NCBI RefSeq assembly: GCF_039523795.1
Contig: NZ_BAAAFZ010000115.1
Location: forward strand, 1-21,836
Direction: 5' to 3'
DNA: 21,836 bases
Origin: Craurococcus roseus
Lineage (GTDB): Bacteria > Pseudomonadota > Alphaproteobacteria > Acetobacterales > Acetobacteraceae
Below the pieces are notes generated by a model. It had not been told where the DNA came from. It saw only the letters and a list, made by a program, of their open reading frames with translations, and made no database searches. The position numbers were made by a program, and so were the translations under genes. This document shows, one piece after another, positions 8,009 through 15,214 of this stretch (its first letter is position 1; each line of letters begins with the position of its first letter).

Positions 8009-9025
8009 TCAGAACGGTTCTTCGAGCTTCTTGGCGAGGTCCTCGATGTTCTCCGGCGGCCAACCCGTCACGGTCATGCCCAGGCCGAGGCCCATCGAGG
8101 ACAGCACCTCCTTGATCTCGTTCAGCGACTTGCGGCCGAAGTTCGGCGTGCGGAGCATCTCCTGCTCCGACTTCTGCACCAAGTCGCCGATGTAGACGAT
8201 GTTGTCGTTCTTCAGGCAATTCGCCGAACGCACCGAAAGCTCCAGCTCGTCCACCTTGCGGAGCAGGTTGCGATTGAAGGGCAGGTCGTCCCGCTCTTCC
8301 TCGACCTTGCGCTCGCGCGGCTCGTCGAAGTTGATGAAGAGCTGGAGCTGGTCCTGCAAGATGCGCGCAGCCAGCGCCACCGCGTCCTCCGGCGCCACCG
8401 TCCCGTCCGTCTCCACGGTCAGCACGAGCTTGTCGTAGTCCGTCACCTGGCCTACGCGGGTGGGCTCCACCCGGTAGGCGACGCGGCGCACCGGCGAGTA
8501 GATGGCGTCCACCGGGATCAGCCCGATCGGCGCGTCCTCCGGCCGGTTCTGCGACGCCGGTACGTAGCCCTTGCCGGTGTCCACCGTCAGCTCCATCGAC
8601 AGCTTGGCGCCGTCGTCGAGCGTGCAAATCACCAGGTCGGGGTTGGCGATCTCGATGTCGCCGGTGGTCTGGATCTGCCCGGCCGTGACCTCGCCCGGCC
8701 CGTCCGCGGTGAGCGCGAGCCGCTTCGGCCCCTCGCCCTGCATCCGGATGGCGAGCTGCTTGACGTTGAGCACCAAGTCCGTGACGTCCTCGCGCACGCC
8801 CTGGATGCTGCTGAACTCGTGCAGCACGCCGTCGATGCGCAGGCCGGTGACGGCCGCGCCTTGCAGCGACGACAGCAGCACCCGCCGCAACGCGTTGCCC
8901 AGCGTCATGCCGAAACCGCGCTCCAGCGGCTCCGCGACGATGGTCGCGCTGCGCTGCGCGTCGGCGCCGACTTCGACGCCGAGCTTCTCGGGGCGGATCA
9001 ACGACCGCCAATTCCTCTCGATCAC
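8009..9025 (-). CDS. rpoA: DNA-directed RNA polymerase alpha subunit
   Basis: Alpha dimerises to nucleate assembly of RNA polymerase, and its C-terminal domain contacts UP elements and activators. The 338 residues have the N-terminal dimerisation/assembly domain (about 1-235; FGMTLGNALRRVLLSSLQG, VREDVTDLVLNVK) and an acidic linker. The alpha-CTD follows (about 255-325) with LSVRSANCLKNDNI, including the DNA-contacting Arg, and the helix-hairpin-helix TPNFGRKSLNEIKEVL. Start is GTG 9025 with AGGAG at good spacing. It lies between rpsK and rplQ, as in other alpha operons, but with no rpsD before it. Confidence 0.99.
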   Translation of the reverse strand: MIERNWRSLIRPEKLGVEVGADAQRSATIVAEPLERGFGMTLGNALRRVLLSSLQGAAVTGLRIDGVLHEFSSIQGVREDVTDLVLNVKQLAIRMQGEGPKRLALTADGPGEVTAGQIQTTGDIEIANPDLVICTLDDGAKLSMELTVDTGKGYVPASQNRPEDAPIGLIPVDAIYSPVRRVAYRVEPTRVGQVTDYDKLVLTVETDGTVAPEDAVALAARILQDQLQLFINFDEPRERKVEEERDDLPFNRNLLRKVDELELSVRSANCLKNDNIVYIGDLVQKSEQEMLRTPNFGRKSLNEIKEVLSSMGLGLGMTVTGWPPENIEDLAKKLEEPF

Positions 9026-9052
9026 GAGCAGTCTCCTACCGCGTACCCATGA

Positions 9053-9077
9053 CGCGCCGCGCGGGAGCGGCGGCGCG
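9053..9077 (-). promoter_or_regulatory. GC-rich hairpin in the rpsK-rpoA gap
   Basis: An 8-bp perfect stem (CGCGCCGC 9053-9060 with GCGGCGCG 9070-9077) encloses a nine-base loop in the 75-base gap before rpoA. There is no U-tract on the - strand, so it is not a standard terminator. It lies about 28 bases upstream of the rpoA start and leaves the Shine-Dalgarno free. Confidence 0.4.
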
Positions 9078-9100
9078 CGAAACTTGAAAACGGCGCGGCG

Positions 9101-9502
9101 TCAGACCCGCCGGCGCTTGCGCGGCCGGCACCCGTTGTGCGGGATGGGCGTGACGTCCTTGATCGCCGTCACGTAGAAGCCCACCGACTGGAGGGCGCGC
9201 AGCGCGCTCTCGCGGCCCGAGCCGGGGCCGCTCACCATGATTTCGAGCTGCTCCATGCCGTGCTCGCGGGCCTTCTTGCCGGCGTCCTCCGCCGCGACCT
9301 GGGCCGCGTAAGGCGTGGACTTCCGGCTGCCCTTGAAGCCTTGGCTGCCCGAAGACGACCACGCGATGGCGTTGCCCTGGGCGTCGGTGATCGTGACGAT
9401 CGTGTTGTTGAAGCTGGCGAGCACGTGCGCCACGCCGGAGGCGATGTTCTTCCGCTCCTTGCGGCGGGGGGCCCGTGCGCCGGCCCTGGGTTCGCGCGCC
9501 AT
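9101..9502 (-). CDS. rpsK: 30S ribosomal protein S11
   Basis: S11 forms part of the 30S platform, lining the E-site mRNA path. The 133 residues contain the invariant core VAHVLASFNNTIVTITDAQGN, SSGSQGFKGSRKSTPYAAQ and the terminal PHNGCRPRKRRRV. The Asn-Gly in that tail is the isoaspartate site known in E. coli S11. The basic N-terminal stretch (ARAPRRKERKN) is usual in alphaproteobacteria. The start is one base after the rpsM stop, with an AAGGTGA ribosome site inside rpsM, so the two are coupled. Confidence 0.98.
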   Translation of the reverse strand: MAREPRAGARAPRRKERKNIASGVAHVLASFNNTIVTITDAQGNAIAWSSSGSQGFKGSRKSTPYAAQVAAEDAGKKAREHGMEQLEIMVSGPGSGRESALRALQSVGFYVTAIKDVTPIPHNGCRPRKRRRV

Positions 9503-9503
9503 C

Positions 9504-9881
9504 CTACTTCGTCACCTTCTTCTTGCCGGCGATCGGCACCGCCTTGCCCTTGCGCGTGCGCGCGTTGGTGTGGGTCCGCTGGCCGCGGACCGGGAGGCCG
9601 CGGCGGTGCCGCAGGCCGCGGTAGCAGGCCATGTCCATCAGCCGCTTGATGTTCATCGCGACCTCGCGCCGAAGGTCGCCCTCGACGCGGTAATCGCGGT
9701 CGATCAACTCGCGGATCCGGAGGATCTCCTCGTCGGTGAGCTGGTTGACGCGCCGCTCGCCGGGGATGTTCAGCTTGTCGCAGATGTCCTGCGCGTTCTT
9801 CGGCCCGATGCCGTATATGTAGCGCAGCGAGATCGGCACACGCTTGTTGGTTGGGATGTTCACGCCGGCAATGCGAGCCAC
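9504..9881 (-). CDS. rpsM: 30S ribosomal protein S13
   Basis: S13 is in the 30S head, bridges to L5 and touches P-site tRNA through its basic tail. The 125 residues include MARIAGVNIPTNKRV, the helix-two-turns-helix region YIYGIGPKNAQDICDKLNIP, CYRGLRHRRGLPVRGQRTHTN and a basic tail ending KKKVTK. Start is GTG 9881 with AGGAG seven bases upstream. It follows a 150-base structured gap after adk and therefore probably heads its own sub-operon (rpsM-rpsK-rpoA-rplQ). No rpmJ lies upstream, unlike in many bacteria. Confidence 0.98.
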   Translation of the reverse strand: MARIAGVNIPTNKRVPISLRYIYGIGPKNAQDICDKLNIPGERRVNQLTDEEILRIRELIDRDYRVEGDLRREVAMNIKRLMDMACYRGLRHRRGLPVRGQRTHTNARTRKGKAVPIAGKKKVTK

Positions 9882-9950
9882 TTCACCGCTCCTGCTCGCG
9901 CCGGTCGGCGACAGGGCGCCGCCCGGCGGGTTGTTCGTTCCGATCCGCTT

Positions 9951-10014
9951 CCGAAATGCCGAAGCCCAGGGGCGGTTCGGAAACCGCCCCCGGCTCGAAA
10001 GCGGGGCATTTAGG
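9951..10014 (-). promoter_or_regulatory. Extended nested hairpin in the adk-rpsM leader
   Basis: In the 150-base gap (9882-10031) the - strand RNA can fold into one long stem. The outer helix pairs 10005-10014 with 9951-9960 (9 of 10 bases). A five-pair middle helix follows (GAGCC with GGCUU, one G-U). The inner helix is a perfect nine-pair stem (9969-9977 with 9982-9990) capped by UCCG. No U-tract follows. The structure ends about 58 bases upstream of the rpsM Shine-Dalgarno. It could be an internal regulatory leader, a processing site or an attenuator; the sequence alone does not decide. Confidence 0.5.
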
Positions 10015-10031
10015 CTGTAGCCGGAGCGAGG

Positions 10032-10721
10032 TCAAGCCTGACCGGGCCCTTTTCCCGGCTGCGCGGCCTGCGGTCCGGCCAAGACGGCTTCGATCTGGGC
10101 GGCGACCTTGTCCATCTCCGCCATGCCGTCCACCACTCGCAGCAGGCCGTTCGCGCCGTAGTAGGGCAGCAGCGGCGCGGTCTGGCGGTGGTAGGCTTCC
10201 AACCTCGACCGGACCGTCTCGGCGTTGTCGTCCGACCGGCGCGTGAACTCCTTGCATCCGCATACGTCGCAGACGCCCTCAACCTTCGGGCGCTTGAAGC
10301 GGTCGTGGTAACCCTGGCCGCAGTTGGCGCAGGTGAAGCGGCCGGAGATGCGCTCCACCAGCGCCGCATCGTCCACTTGCAATTCGATGACGTGGTGCAG
10401 CGGCGTTGCCTTGGCGGCGAGCATGGCGTCCAGCGCTTCGGCCTGGCGGACGGTGCGGGGGAAGCCGTCGAGTATGAAGCCGAAGGCGCCGGAGGAGGAC
10501 ACGTCCACCCGCTGCTCCAGCATGGAGATGATGATGGCGTCCGGCACCAGTTCGCCGCGCTCCATGATCGCCTTGGCCTGGAGGCCGATCGGCGTGCCGG
10601 CCTTGACCTCGGCGCGGAGCATGTCGCCGGTCGAGATCTGCCGCAGGTTGTGCCTTTCCTCCAACAGCTTGGCCTGCGTGCCTTTGCCGGCGCCGGGCGG
10701 CCCGAGCAGGATGAGGTTCAT
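10032..10721 (-). CDS. adk: Adenylate kinase, long zinc-LID form
   Basis: Adenylate kinase interconverts ATP and AMP with two ADP. The 229 residues show the P-loop GPPGAGKGT (7-15), the AMP-site segment STGDMLRAEV and FILDGFPRT (82-90). The LID (about 127-164) has four cysteines in a C-x2-C-x16-C-x2-C pattern (131, 134, 151, 154), the zinc-binding type, plus an extra Cys156. Many Gram-negative Adks lack the zinc cysteines. The C-terminus adds a Pro/Gln/Gly-rich tail of about 15 residues. ATG start, 14 bases after the secY stop, with an AAGGGGA ribosome site; placement between secY and rpsM is common in alphaproteobacteria and Gram-positives. Confidence 0.97.
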   Translation of the reverse strand: MNLILLGPPGAGKGTQAKLLEERHNLRQISTGDMLRAEVKAGTPIGLQAKAIMERGELVPDAIIISMLEQRVDVSSSGAFGFILDGFPRTVRQAEALDAMLAAKATPLHHVIELQVDDAALVERISGRFTCANCGQGYHDRFKRPKVEGVCDVCGCKEFTRRSDDNAETVRSRLEAYHRQTAPLLPYYGANGLLRVVDGMAEMDKVAAQIEAVLAGPQAAQPGKGPGQA

Positions 10722-10735
10722 TGCGACGCTTCCCC

Positions 10736-12097
10736 TTACGAGCGCGGGCGGGGGGCGCCGCGGCCGCCCAGGCGCGCCTTGCGGATCAGCCCCTCGTATT
10801 GGTGGGCGAAGAGGTGCGACTGCACCTGCGCCACCGTGTCCATGGTCACGGACACGATGATGAGCAGCGACGTCCCGCCGAAGTAGAACGGCACCCCGTA
10901 CCGGCTGATGAGGATCTCGGGCAGCAGGCACACGACGCACAGGTAAACGGCGCCGACGGCCGTGAGGCGCGTCAGGATGCGGTCGAAGTAGTCCGCCGTG
11001 TTCTGGCCGGGCCGGATGCCGGGGACGAAGCCGCCGTACTTCTTCAGGTTGTCCGCCGTCTCCTGCGGGTTGAAGACGATGGCCGTGTAGAAGAAGGCGA
11101 AGAAGACGATCAGCGCCGCGTAGAGCAGCATGTAGAGCGGCTGCCCGTGGGCGAGCAGGTTCGAGATCGTCAGCAGCCAGCCGCCCTCGCCCGTGTCGGC
11201 GGAGAAGCCGGAGATGGTGGCGGGCAGCAGCAGCAGCGACGACGCGAAGATCGGCGGGATGACGCCGGAGGTGTTCAGCTTGAGCGGCAGGTGGGTGTTC
11301 TCGCCGCCGAACATGCGGTTGCCGACCTGCCGCTTCGGGTACTGCACCGGGATGCGCCGCTGCGCCCGCTCCACGAACACCACCAGCGCGATGACGGCCA
11401 GCGCCATCGTCAGAAACAGGATGATGAACACGGTGGAGAGCGCGCCGGTGCGGCCCAGCTCCAGCGTCGCCACCAGCGCCGAGGGCAGGTTGGCGACGAT
11501 GCCGGCGAAGATGATCAGGCTGATGCCGTTGCCGATGCCACGCGCGGTGATCTGCTCGCCGAGCCACATCAGGAACATGGTGCCGCCGACCAAGGTGACG
11601 ACGCAAGACAGCCGGAAGAACAGGCCGGGCTCTATGACCGCCGGGCCGAAGCTGCCGCGTATGCTCTCCAGCCCGACCGAGATGGCGTAAGCCTGGAACA
11701 CCGCGATGAAAACGGTGAGGTACCGGGTGTACTGGTTGAGCTTCTTGCGGCCGGACTCGCCCTCTTTCTTGAGGGCTTCGAGCGTCGGCACCGCCGAAGC
11801 CATCAACTGTATGATGATGCTGGCCGAGATGTAGGGCATGATGTTCAGCGCGAACACCGTCATGCGCCCGAGGGCGCCGCCGGTGAACATGTCGAACATG
11901 CCGAGGATGCCGCCGCCGTGCTGCTGCAGCATCTCCGCCATCACGGAGGCGTCCACGCCGGGCACGGGAACGTAGGTGCCGATGCGATAGACGAGCAGCG
12001 CGCCCAAGGTGAACCAGATGCGCTTCTTCAACTCGGTGGCCTTGGCCAGCACACCGAGGTTGAGATTGGCCGCTAACTGCTCTGCGGCGGAAGCCAT
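10736..12097 (-). CDS. secY: Preprotein translocase channel subunit SecY
   Basis: SecY is the pore of the Sec translocon in the inner membrane, with SecE and SecG. The 453 residues have ten hydrophobic segments. Hallmarks are the N-terminal KKRIWFTLGALLVYRIGTYVP, the plug region with GGGILGMFDMFTGGALGRMT, PYISASIIIQL, the cytoplasmic loop VVFVERAQRRIPVQYPKR, and the C5 loop YGGFVPGIRPG. Length is slightly above E. coli SecY (443). ATG start with TAAGGA upstream; it follows rplO after a 120-base gap containing a strong hairpin, and is followed by adk. All ten segments appear intact. Confidence 0.99.
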   Translation of the reverse strand: MASAAEQLAANLNLGVLAKATELKKRIWFTLGALLVYRIGTYVPVPGVDASVMAEMLQQHGGGILGMFDMFTGGALGRMTVFALNIMPYISASIIIQLMASAVPTLEALKKEGESGRKKLNQYTRYLTVFIAVFQAYAISVGLESIRGSFGPAVIEPGLFFRLSCVVTLVGGTMFLMWLGEQITARGIGNGISLIIFAGIVANLPSALVATLELGRTGALSTVFIILFLTMALAVIALVVFVERAQRRIPVQYPKRQVGNRMFGGENTHLPLKLNTSGVIPPIFASSLLLLPATISGFSADTGEGGWLLTISNLLAHGQPLYMLLYAALIVFFAFFYTAIVFNPQETADNLKKYGGFVPGIRPGQNTADYFDRILTRLTAVGAVYLCVVCLLPEILISRYGVPFYFGGTSLLIIVSVTMDTVAQVQSHLFAHQYEGLIRKARLGGRGAPRPRS

Positions 12098-12137
12098 GAA
12101 AGCCTGATCCTTACGGTGCCGGCGGTCCCGCCGACGT

Positions 12138-12170
12138 GGAGGCCCCGGCGCGACGTGCCGGGGCCGCTCC
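12138..12170 (-). promoter_or_regulatory. GC-rich hairpin in the rplO-secY gap
   Basis: A perfect nine-pair stem (12141-12149 with 12157-12165) and a seven-base loop, flanked by GGA/TCC that can extend it past a two-base bulge. It lies 40-70 bases upstream of the secY start in a 120-base gap. No U-tract follows on the - strand, so complete termination is unlikely. It could tune secY relative to the ribosomal genes; this is inference. Confidence 0.4.
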
Positions 12171-12217
12171 TGTCATACCACGGCGCCGGCCGGGCGCATC
12201 GCCCCGCCCCCGCCCTC

Positions 12218-12724
12218 TCACTCGGAGGTGGGGGCTTCCTCGGCGGCGGCGGCCTTGGGCGGGATCAGGACGTTGACCGTCCCGCCCGCCGCCTGCACGG
12301 CAGCCACCGCTGCGGCGGAAGCGCCGGACACGGTGATGGTGATCGGCCGAGTTATCTCGCCGTGGGCCAGCAGCCGCACGCCGGCGAATTTGGGCCCGGA
12401 GCGCACCACTCCCGCCTCGCGCAGCTTGTCCTCGTCCAGCGGCTGGGAGGCGTCCAGGCGGCCGGCCTCGAACGCCTTCTCCAGCGCGAGCAGGTTGAGC
12501 GGCGCGTAGACCTTGCGCGACGGGTTGACGAACCCGCGCTTGGGCAGGCGCCGGTAGATCGGGAGCTGGCCGCCCTCGAACCCGTTCAGGGACACGCCGG
12601 TCCGGGCCTTCTGGCCCTTCACGCCGCGGCCGGAGGTCTTGCCCTTGCCGGAACCGATGCCGCGCCCGAGGCGCTTGGACTTGCGCCGCGCGCCCGGGTT
12701 GTCGCGCAATTCGTTGAGCTTCAT
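12218..12724 (-). CDS. rplO: 50S ribosomal protein L15
   Basis: L15 is a late-assembly 50S protein whose long N-terminal arm threads into 23S rRNA. The 168 residues start MKLNELRDNPGARRKSKRLG, then the glycine-rich arm GRGIGSGKGKTSGRGVKGQKAR, FEGGQLPIYRRLPKRGF and the KFAGVRLLAHGEI region. The C-terminus carries an Ala/Glu-rich tail (AAAAEEAPTSE) beyond the usual end (about 144 in E. coli). ATG start 16 bases after the rpmD stop with a G-rich ribosome site. Last ribosomal protein gene before secY. Confidence 0.98.
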   Translation of the reverse strand: MKLNELRDNPGARRKSKRLGRGIGSGKGKTSGRGVKGQKARTGVSLNGFEGGQLPIYRRLPKRGFVNPSRKVYAPLNLLALEKAFEAGRLDASQPLDEDKLREAGVVRSGPKFAGVRLLAHGEITRPITITVSGASAAAVAAVQAAGGTVNVLIPPKAAAAEEAPTSE

Positions 12725-12740
12725 GAGCGGATTCCCCCGT

Positions 12741-12932
12741 TCAGCCTTCCACCTTCAGCAGGTGGGCGACCTTCCGGATCATGCCGCGGACGGAAGGGGT
12801 GTCCTCCAGTTCCCGCGTGCGGTGCATCTTGTTGAGGCCGAGGCCGATCAGCGTCTCCTTCTGCCCCGGCTTGCGGCCGATGGGCGAGCCGATCTGCGTG
12901 ACCTTCACGGTCTTTTTCGCCGCGTCAGACAC
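12741..12932 (-). CDS. rpmD: 50S ribosomal protein L30
   Basis: L30 is a small 50S protein of about 60 residues. The 63 residues include VKVTQIGSPIGRKPGQKETLIGLGLNKMHRTRELEDTPSVRGMIRKVAHLLKV in outline: the IGSPIGR turn, the LIGLGLNKM helix and the SVRGMIRKV end are the family's landmarks. Start is GTG 12932, overlapping the rpsE stop by eight bases, with GGAGG six bases upstream, which fixes the start. It sits between rpsE and rplO, as in spc operons generally. Confidence 0.97.
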   Translation of the reverse strand: MSDAAKKTVKVTQIGSPIGRKPGQKETLIGLGLNKMHRTRELEDTPSVRGMIRKVAHLLKVEG

Positions 12933-13551
12933 TCGGCGCCTCCGCGGCGGTCGTTTCCGCCGGCGCCGCCTTGTCGCGGCGCGGACCGAGGAAGTCCGAC
13001 ACCTTCTTGCCCCGCCGCGCAGCCACGGCGCGCGGGCTGGTGGCCCGGCCGAGCGCGGCGAAGGTCGCCTTGATCATGTTGTGCGGGTTGGTGGAGCCGG
13101 TGCACTTGGCCACCACATCGCCCAGGCCCAGCGTCTCGAACACGGCGCGCATCGGGCCGCCGGCGATGATGCCGGTGCCCGCCGGCGCGGCGCGCAGGAT
13201 GACGCTGCCGGCGCCGTACTGGCCGGTGATGTCGTGGTGCAGCGTCCGGCCTTCCCGCATGGGGACGCGAATCATGGTGCGCTTGGCCTGCTCGGTCGCC
13301 TTGCGGATCGCTTCCGGCACCTCGCGCGCCTTGCCGGCGCCCCAGCCGACGCGGCCCTTCTGGTCGCCCACGACCACCAGCGCGGCGAAGGAGAAGCGCC
13401 GTCCGCCCTTCACCACCTTCGCCACGCGGTTGATGGTGACGAGCTTGTCCTTGAAGTCGTCGTCCCCGCTGCGGTCCTGACGCTGGTCGCGGTCGCGGCC
13501 GCGCCGCCCGCGGTCGCCGTCGCCCCCGCCGCTTCTCGGTTCACGTGCCAT
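12925..13551 (-). CDS. rpsE: 30S ribosomal protein S5, with N- and C-terminal extensions
   Basis: S5 lies at the mRNA entry site with S3 and S4 and influences decoding accuracy; its loop near VVKGGRRFSF is the spectinomycin-resistance region. The 208 residues exceed E. coli S5 (167). The N-terminal 30 residues are a low-complexity Arg/Asp/Gly run, and the C-terminal 20 are Ala/Glu/Thr-rich. The core (about 33-185) is canonical: AALVVVGDQKGRVGWG, AREVPEAIRKATEQAKR, PAGTGIIAGGPMRAV and GSTNPHNMIKATFAAL. ATG start, 12 bases after the rplR stop. Confidence 0.98.
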   Translation of the reverse strand: MAREPRSGGGDGDRGRRGRDRDQRQDRSGDDDFKDKLVTINRVAKVVKGGRRFSFAALVVVGDQKGRVGWGAGKAREVPEAIRKATEQAKRTMIRVPMREGRTLHHDITGQYGAGSVILRAAPAGTGIIAGGPMRAVFETLGLGDVVAKCTGSTNPHNMIKATFAALGRATSPRAVAARRGKKVSDFLGPRRDKAAPAETTAAEAPSV

Positions 13552-13563
13552 TGCCGGCCTTCC

Positions 13564-13926
13564 TCAGAACTGCAACCCGCCCTCGCGGGCGGCGTCGGCC
13601 AGGGCCTTGACCCGGCCATGGTAAAGGTAGGGTCCGCGGTCGAAAACCACCTCGGTCACGCCGGCCGCGACGGCCCGCTCGGCCACGCGCTTGCCGACCG
13701 CGACCGCGGCGTCCTTATCGGCGCCGGTGCGGAGCCCGTCGCGCATCTCCTTCTCCAAGGAGCTGGCGGAGGCGAGTGTCTTGCCCTGCGTGTCGTCGAT
13801 GACCTGGGCGTAGATGTGCCGCCCGGAGCGGAACACAGACAAGCGGACCCGGCCGCCGCCCCTGGTGCGGAGGCGGTAGCGGAGCCTGCGGCGGCGGCGC
13901 GCTTGCGCTTCGAATTTGTCGGCCAT
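13564..13926 (-). CDS. rplR: 50S ribosomal protein L18
   Basis: L18 binds 5S rRNA with L5 in the central protuberance. The 120 residues begin with an arginine-rich RNA-binding stretch (ARRRRRLRYRLR) and contain LSVFRSGRHIYAQVIDD, TLASASSLEKE and the terminal FDRGPYLYHGRVKALADAAREGGL. Length is normal (117 in E. coli). The ATG shares one base with the rplF stop (TAATG), a typical coupling junction. A GGAGGG sits about 12 bases upstream, somewhat far, so coupling is likely to matter. Confidence 0.98.
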   Translation of the reverse strand: MADKFEAQARRRRRLRYRLRTRGGGRVRLSVFRSGRHIYAQVIDDTQGKTLASASSLEKEMRDGLRTGADKDAAVAVGKRVAERAVAAGVTEVVFDRGPYLYHGRVKALADAAREGGLQF

Positions 13927-14459
13927 TACTTCTTCTTGCCCTCCTTGCGGAGGATCTGCTCGTTCTCGTACTTGATGCCCTTGCCCTTGTAGGGTTCGGG
14001 CGGGCGGTACGCGCGGATCTCGGCGGCGACTTGGCCGACCTGCCGCTTGTCGGCGCCTTCGACGCGGACGGCGGTGGGGCGCTCGCAGGTGATCTTGACG
14101 CCGGGGGGAACCGGGTAGCGCACCTCGTGGCTGTAGCCGAGGTTCAGGACCAGATCCTTGCCCTGCACGGCGGCGCGGTAGCCGGTGCCGGTGATCTCCA
14201 TGTTCTTGGCGAAACCCGCCGAGACGCCGGTGACCATGCTGTTGACCAGGCTCCGCGTCGTGCCCCACATGGTGCGCGACCGGCGGTCGTCACGGCGCGG
14301 CTTCACGGCGACCTGGCTGTCCTTGATGTCGACGTCCACGTCGTCGGTCAGCGGCAGCTTCAGCTCGCCGTTCTTGCCCTTGGCGACGAGCGTGCGGCCT
14401 TGCAGCGTCACCTGCACGCCCTGGGGGATGGATACGGGGTACTTGCCCACGCGAGACAT
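13926..14459 (-). CDS. rplF: 50S ribosomal protein L6
   Basis: L6 lies at the base of the factor-binding site near the sarcin-ricin loop. The 177 residues (E. coli 177) contain MSRVGKYPVSIPQGVQVTL, the duplicated L6 fold, GTTRSLVNSMVTGVSAGFAK, GYSHEVRYPVPPGVKI and the signature PPEPYKGKGIKYENEQI with a KKEGKKK-like basic end. ATG start 12 bases after the rpsH stop. It overlaps rplR by one base. Confidence 0.98.
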   Translation of the reverse strand: MSRVGKYPVSIPQGVQVTLQGRTLVAKGKNGELKLPLTDDVDVDIKDSQVAVKPRRDDRRSRTMWGTTRSLVNSMVTGVSAGFAKNMEITGTGYRAAVQGKDLVLNLGYSHEVRYPVPPGVKITCERPTAVRVEGADKRQVGQVAAEIRAYRPPEPYKGKGIKYENEQILRKEGKKK

Positions 14460-14471
14460 GATGGGCGCTCC

Positions 14472-14870
14472 TCAGAACACGCGGCAAAGCACCTCACCGC
14501 CGACATTGGCGGTGCGGGCTTCGTTGTCGCTCATCACCCCACGGGGGGTGGACAGGATGGAGATGCCGAGGCCGTTGTAGAACTTCGGCAGCTCCGCGAT
14601 CTTCGAGTAGACGCGCCGGCCGGGCTTGGAGACGCGGGTGATCTCCTTGATAGCCGGCTCGCCCTCCGAATACTTGAGCTCGATCTGCAGGTTGCTGATG
14701 CCGGGGCGGATTTGCTCCATCTGCCACGCGCGGATGTAGCCCTCGCGCTTCAGCACCTCCAGCACGTTCGCGCGCAGGCGGCTCGCCGGCGCGACGCAAC
14801 GGGACTGCCGCGCGCGCTGCGCGTTGCGGATGCGCGTCAGCATATCGCCCAGGGGGTCGGACAACGACAT
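14472..14870 (-). CDS. rpsH: 30S ribosomal protein S8
   Basis: S8 is a primary binder of the 16S central domain (helix 21). In E. coli it also represses the spc operon at an rRNA-like site near rplE; no such mimic was recognisable here by eye. The 132 residues include MSLSDPLGDMLTRIRNAQRA, LEVLKREGYIRAW, RVSKPGRRVYSKIAELPKFYNGLGISILSTPRGVMSD and GGEVLCRVF, the standard C-terminus. ATG start, 16 bases after the rpsN stop. Confidence 0.98.
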   Translation of the reverse strand: MSLSDPLGDMLTRIRNAQRARQSRCVAPASRLRANVLEVLKREGYIRAWQMEQIRPGISNLQIELKYSEGEPAIKEITRVSKPGRRVYSKIAELPKFYNGLGISILSTPRGVMSDNEARTANVGGEVLCRVF

Positions 14871-14886
14871 GCGGTGTCTCCCTCCC

Positions 14887-15192
14887 TTACCAGCTCGCCT
14901 TGACCACGCCGGGGAGTTGGCCGGTGTTGGCCAGCTCCCGCAGCATGTTCCGGCTGAGCTTGAACTTGCGGTAGTTGCCGCGCGGGCGCCCGGTCAACTC
15001 GCAGCGCAGCCGTACGCGGTTGCGGGCGCCGTTGCGCGGGAGCTGCGCGAGCTTCAGGGTCGCGTCGAAGCGGTCCTCGACTGGGAGCGAGCGGTCCATG
15101 ACGATGTCCTTCAGCGCGCGCCGCTTGGGTGCGTGCAGCTTGGACAGCGCTTCGCGCCGCTTGTTCTTCTGGACCGACGAAGTCTTGGCCAT
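14887..15192 (-). CDS. rpsN: 30S ribosomal protein S14, zinc-free type
   Basis: S14 is in the 30S head near the A site. The 101 residues are the long form without the CxxC...CxxC zinc knuckle. Landmarks are MAKTSSVQKNKRREAL, LPRNGARNRVRLRCELTGRPRGNYRKF and LSRNMLRELANTGQLPGVVKASW in part. The RCELTGRPR segment keeps one cysteine only. ATG start with GGAGGA upstream. It follows rplE after a 63-base gap that contains a hairpin, so it may have its own level of expression. Confidence 0.98.
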   Translation of the reverse strand: MAKTSSVQKNKRREALSKLHAPKRRALKDIVMDRSLPVEDRFDATLKLAQLPRNGARNRVRLRCELTGRPRGNYRKFKLSRNMLRELANTGQLPGVVKASW

Positions 15193-15214
15193 GCGTGGTT
15201 GTCCTCCGGAACCT

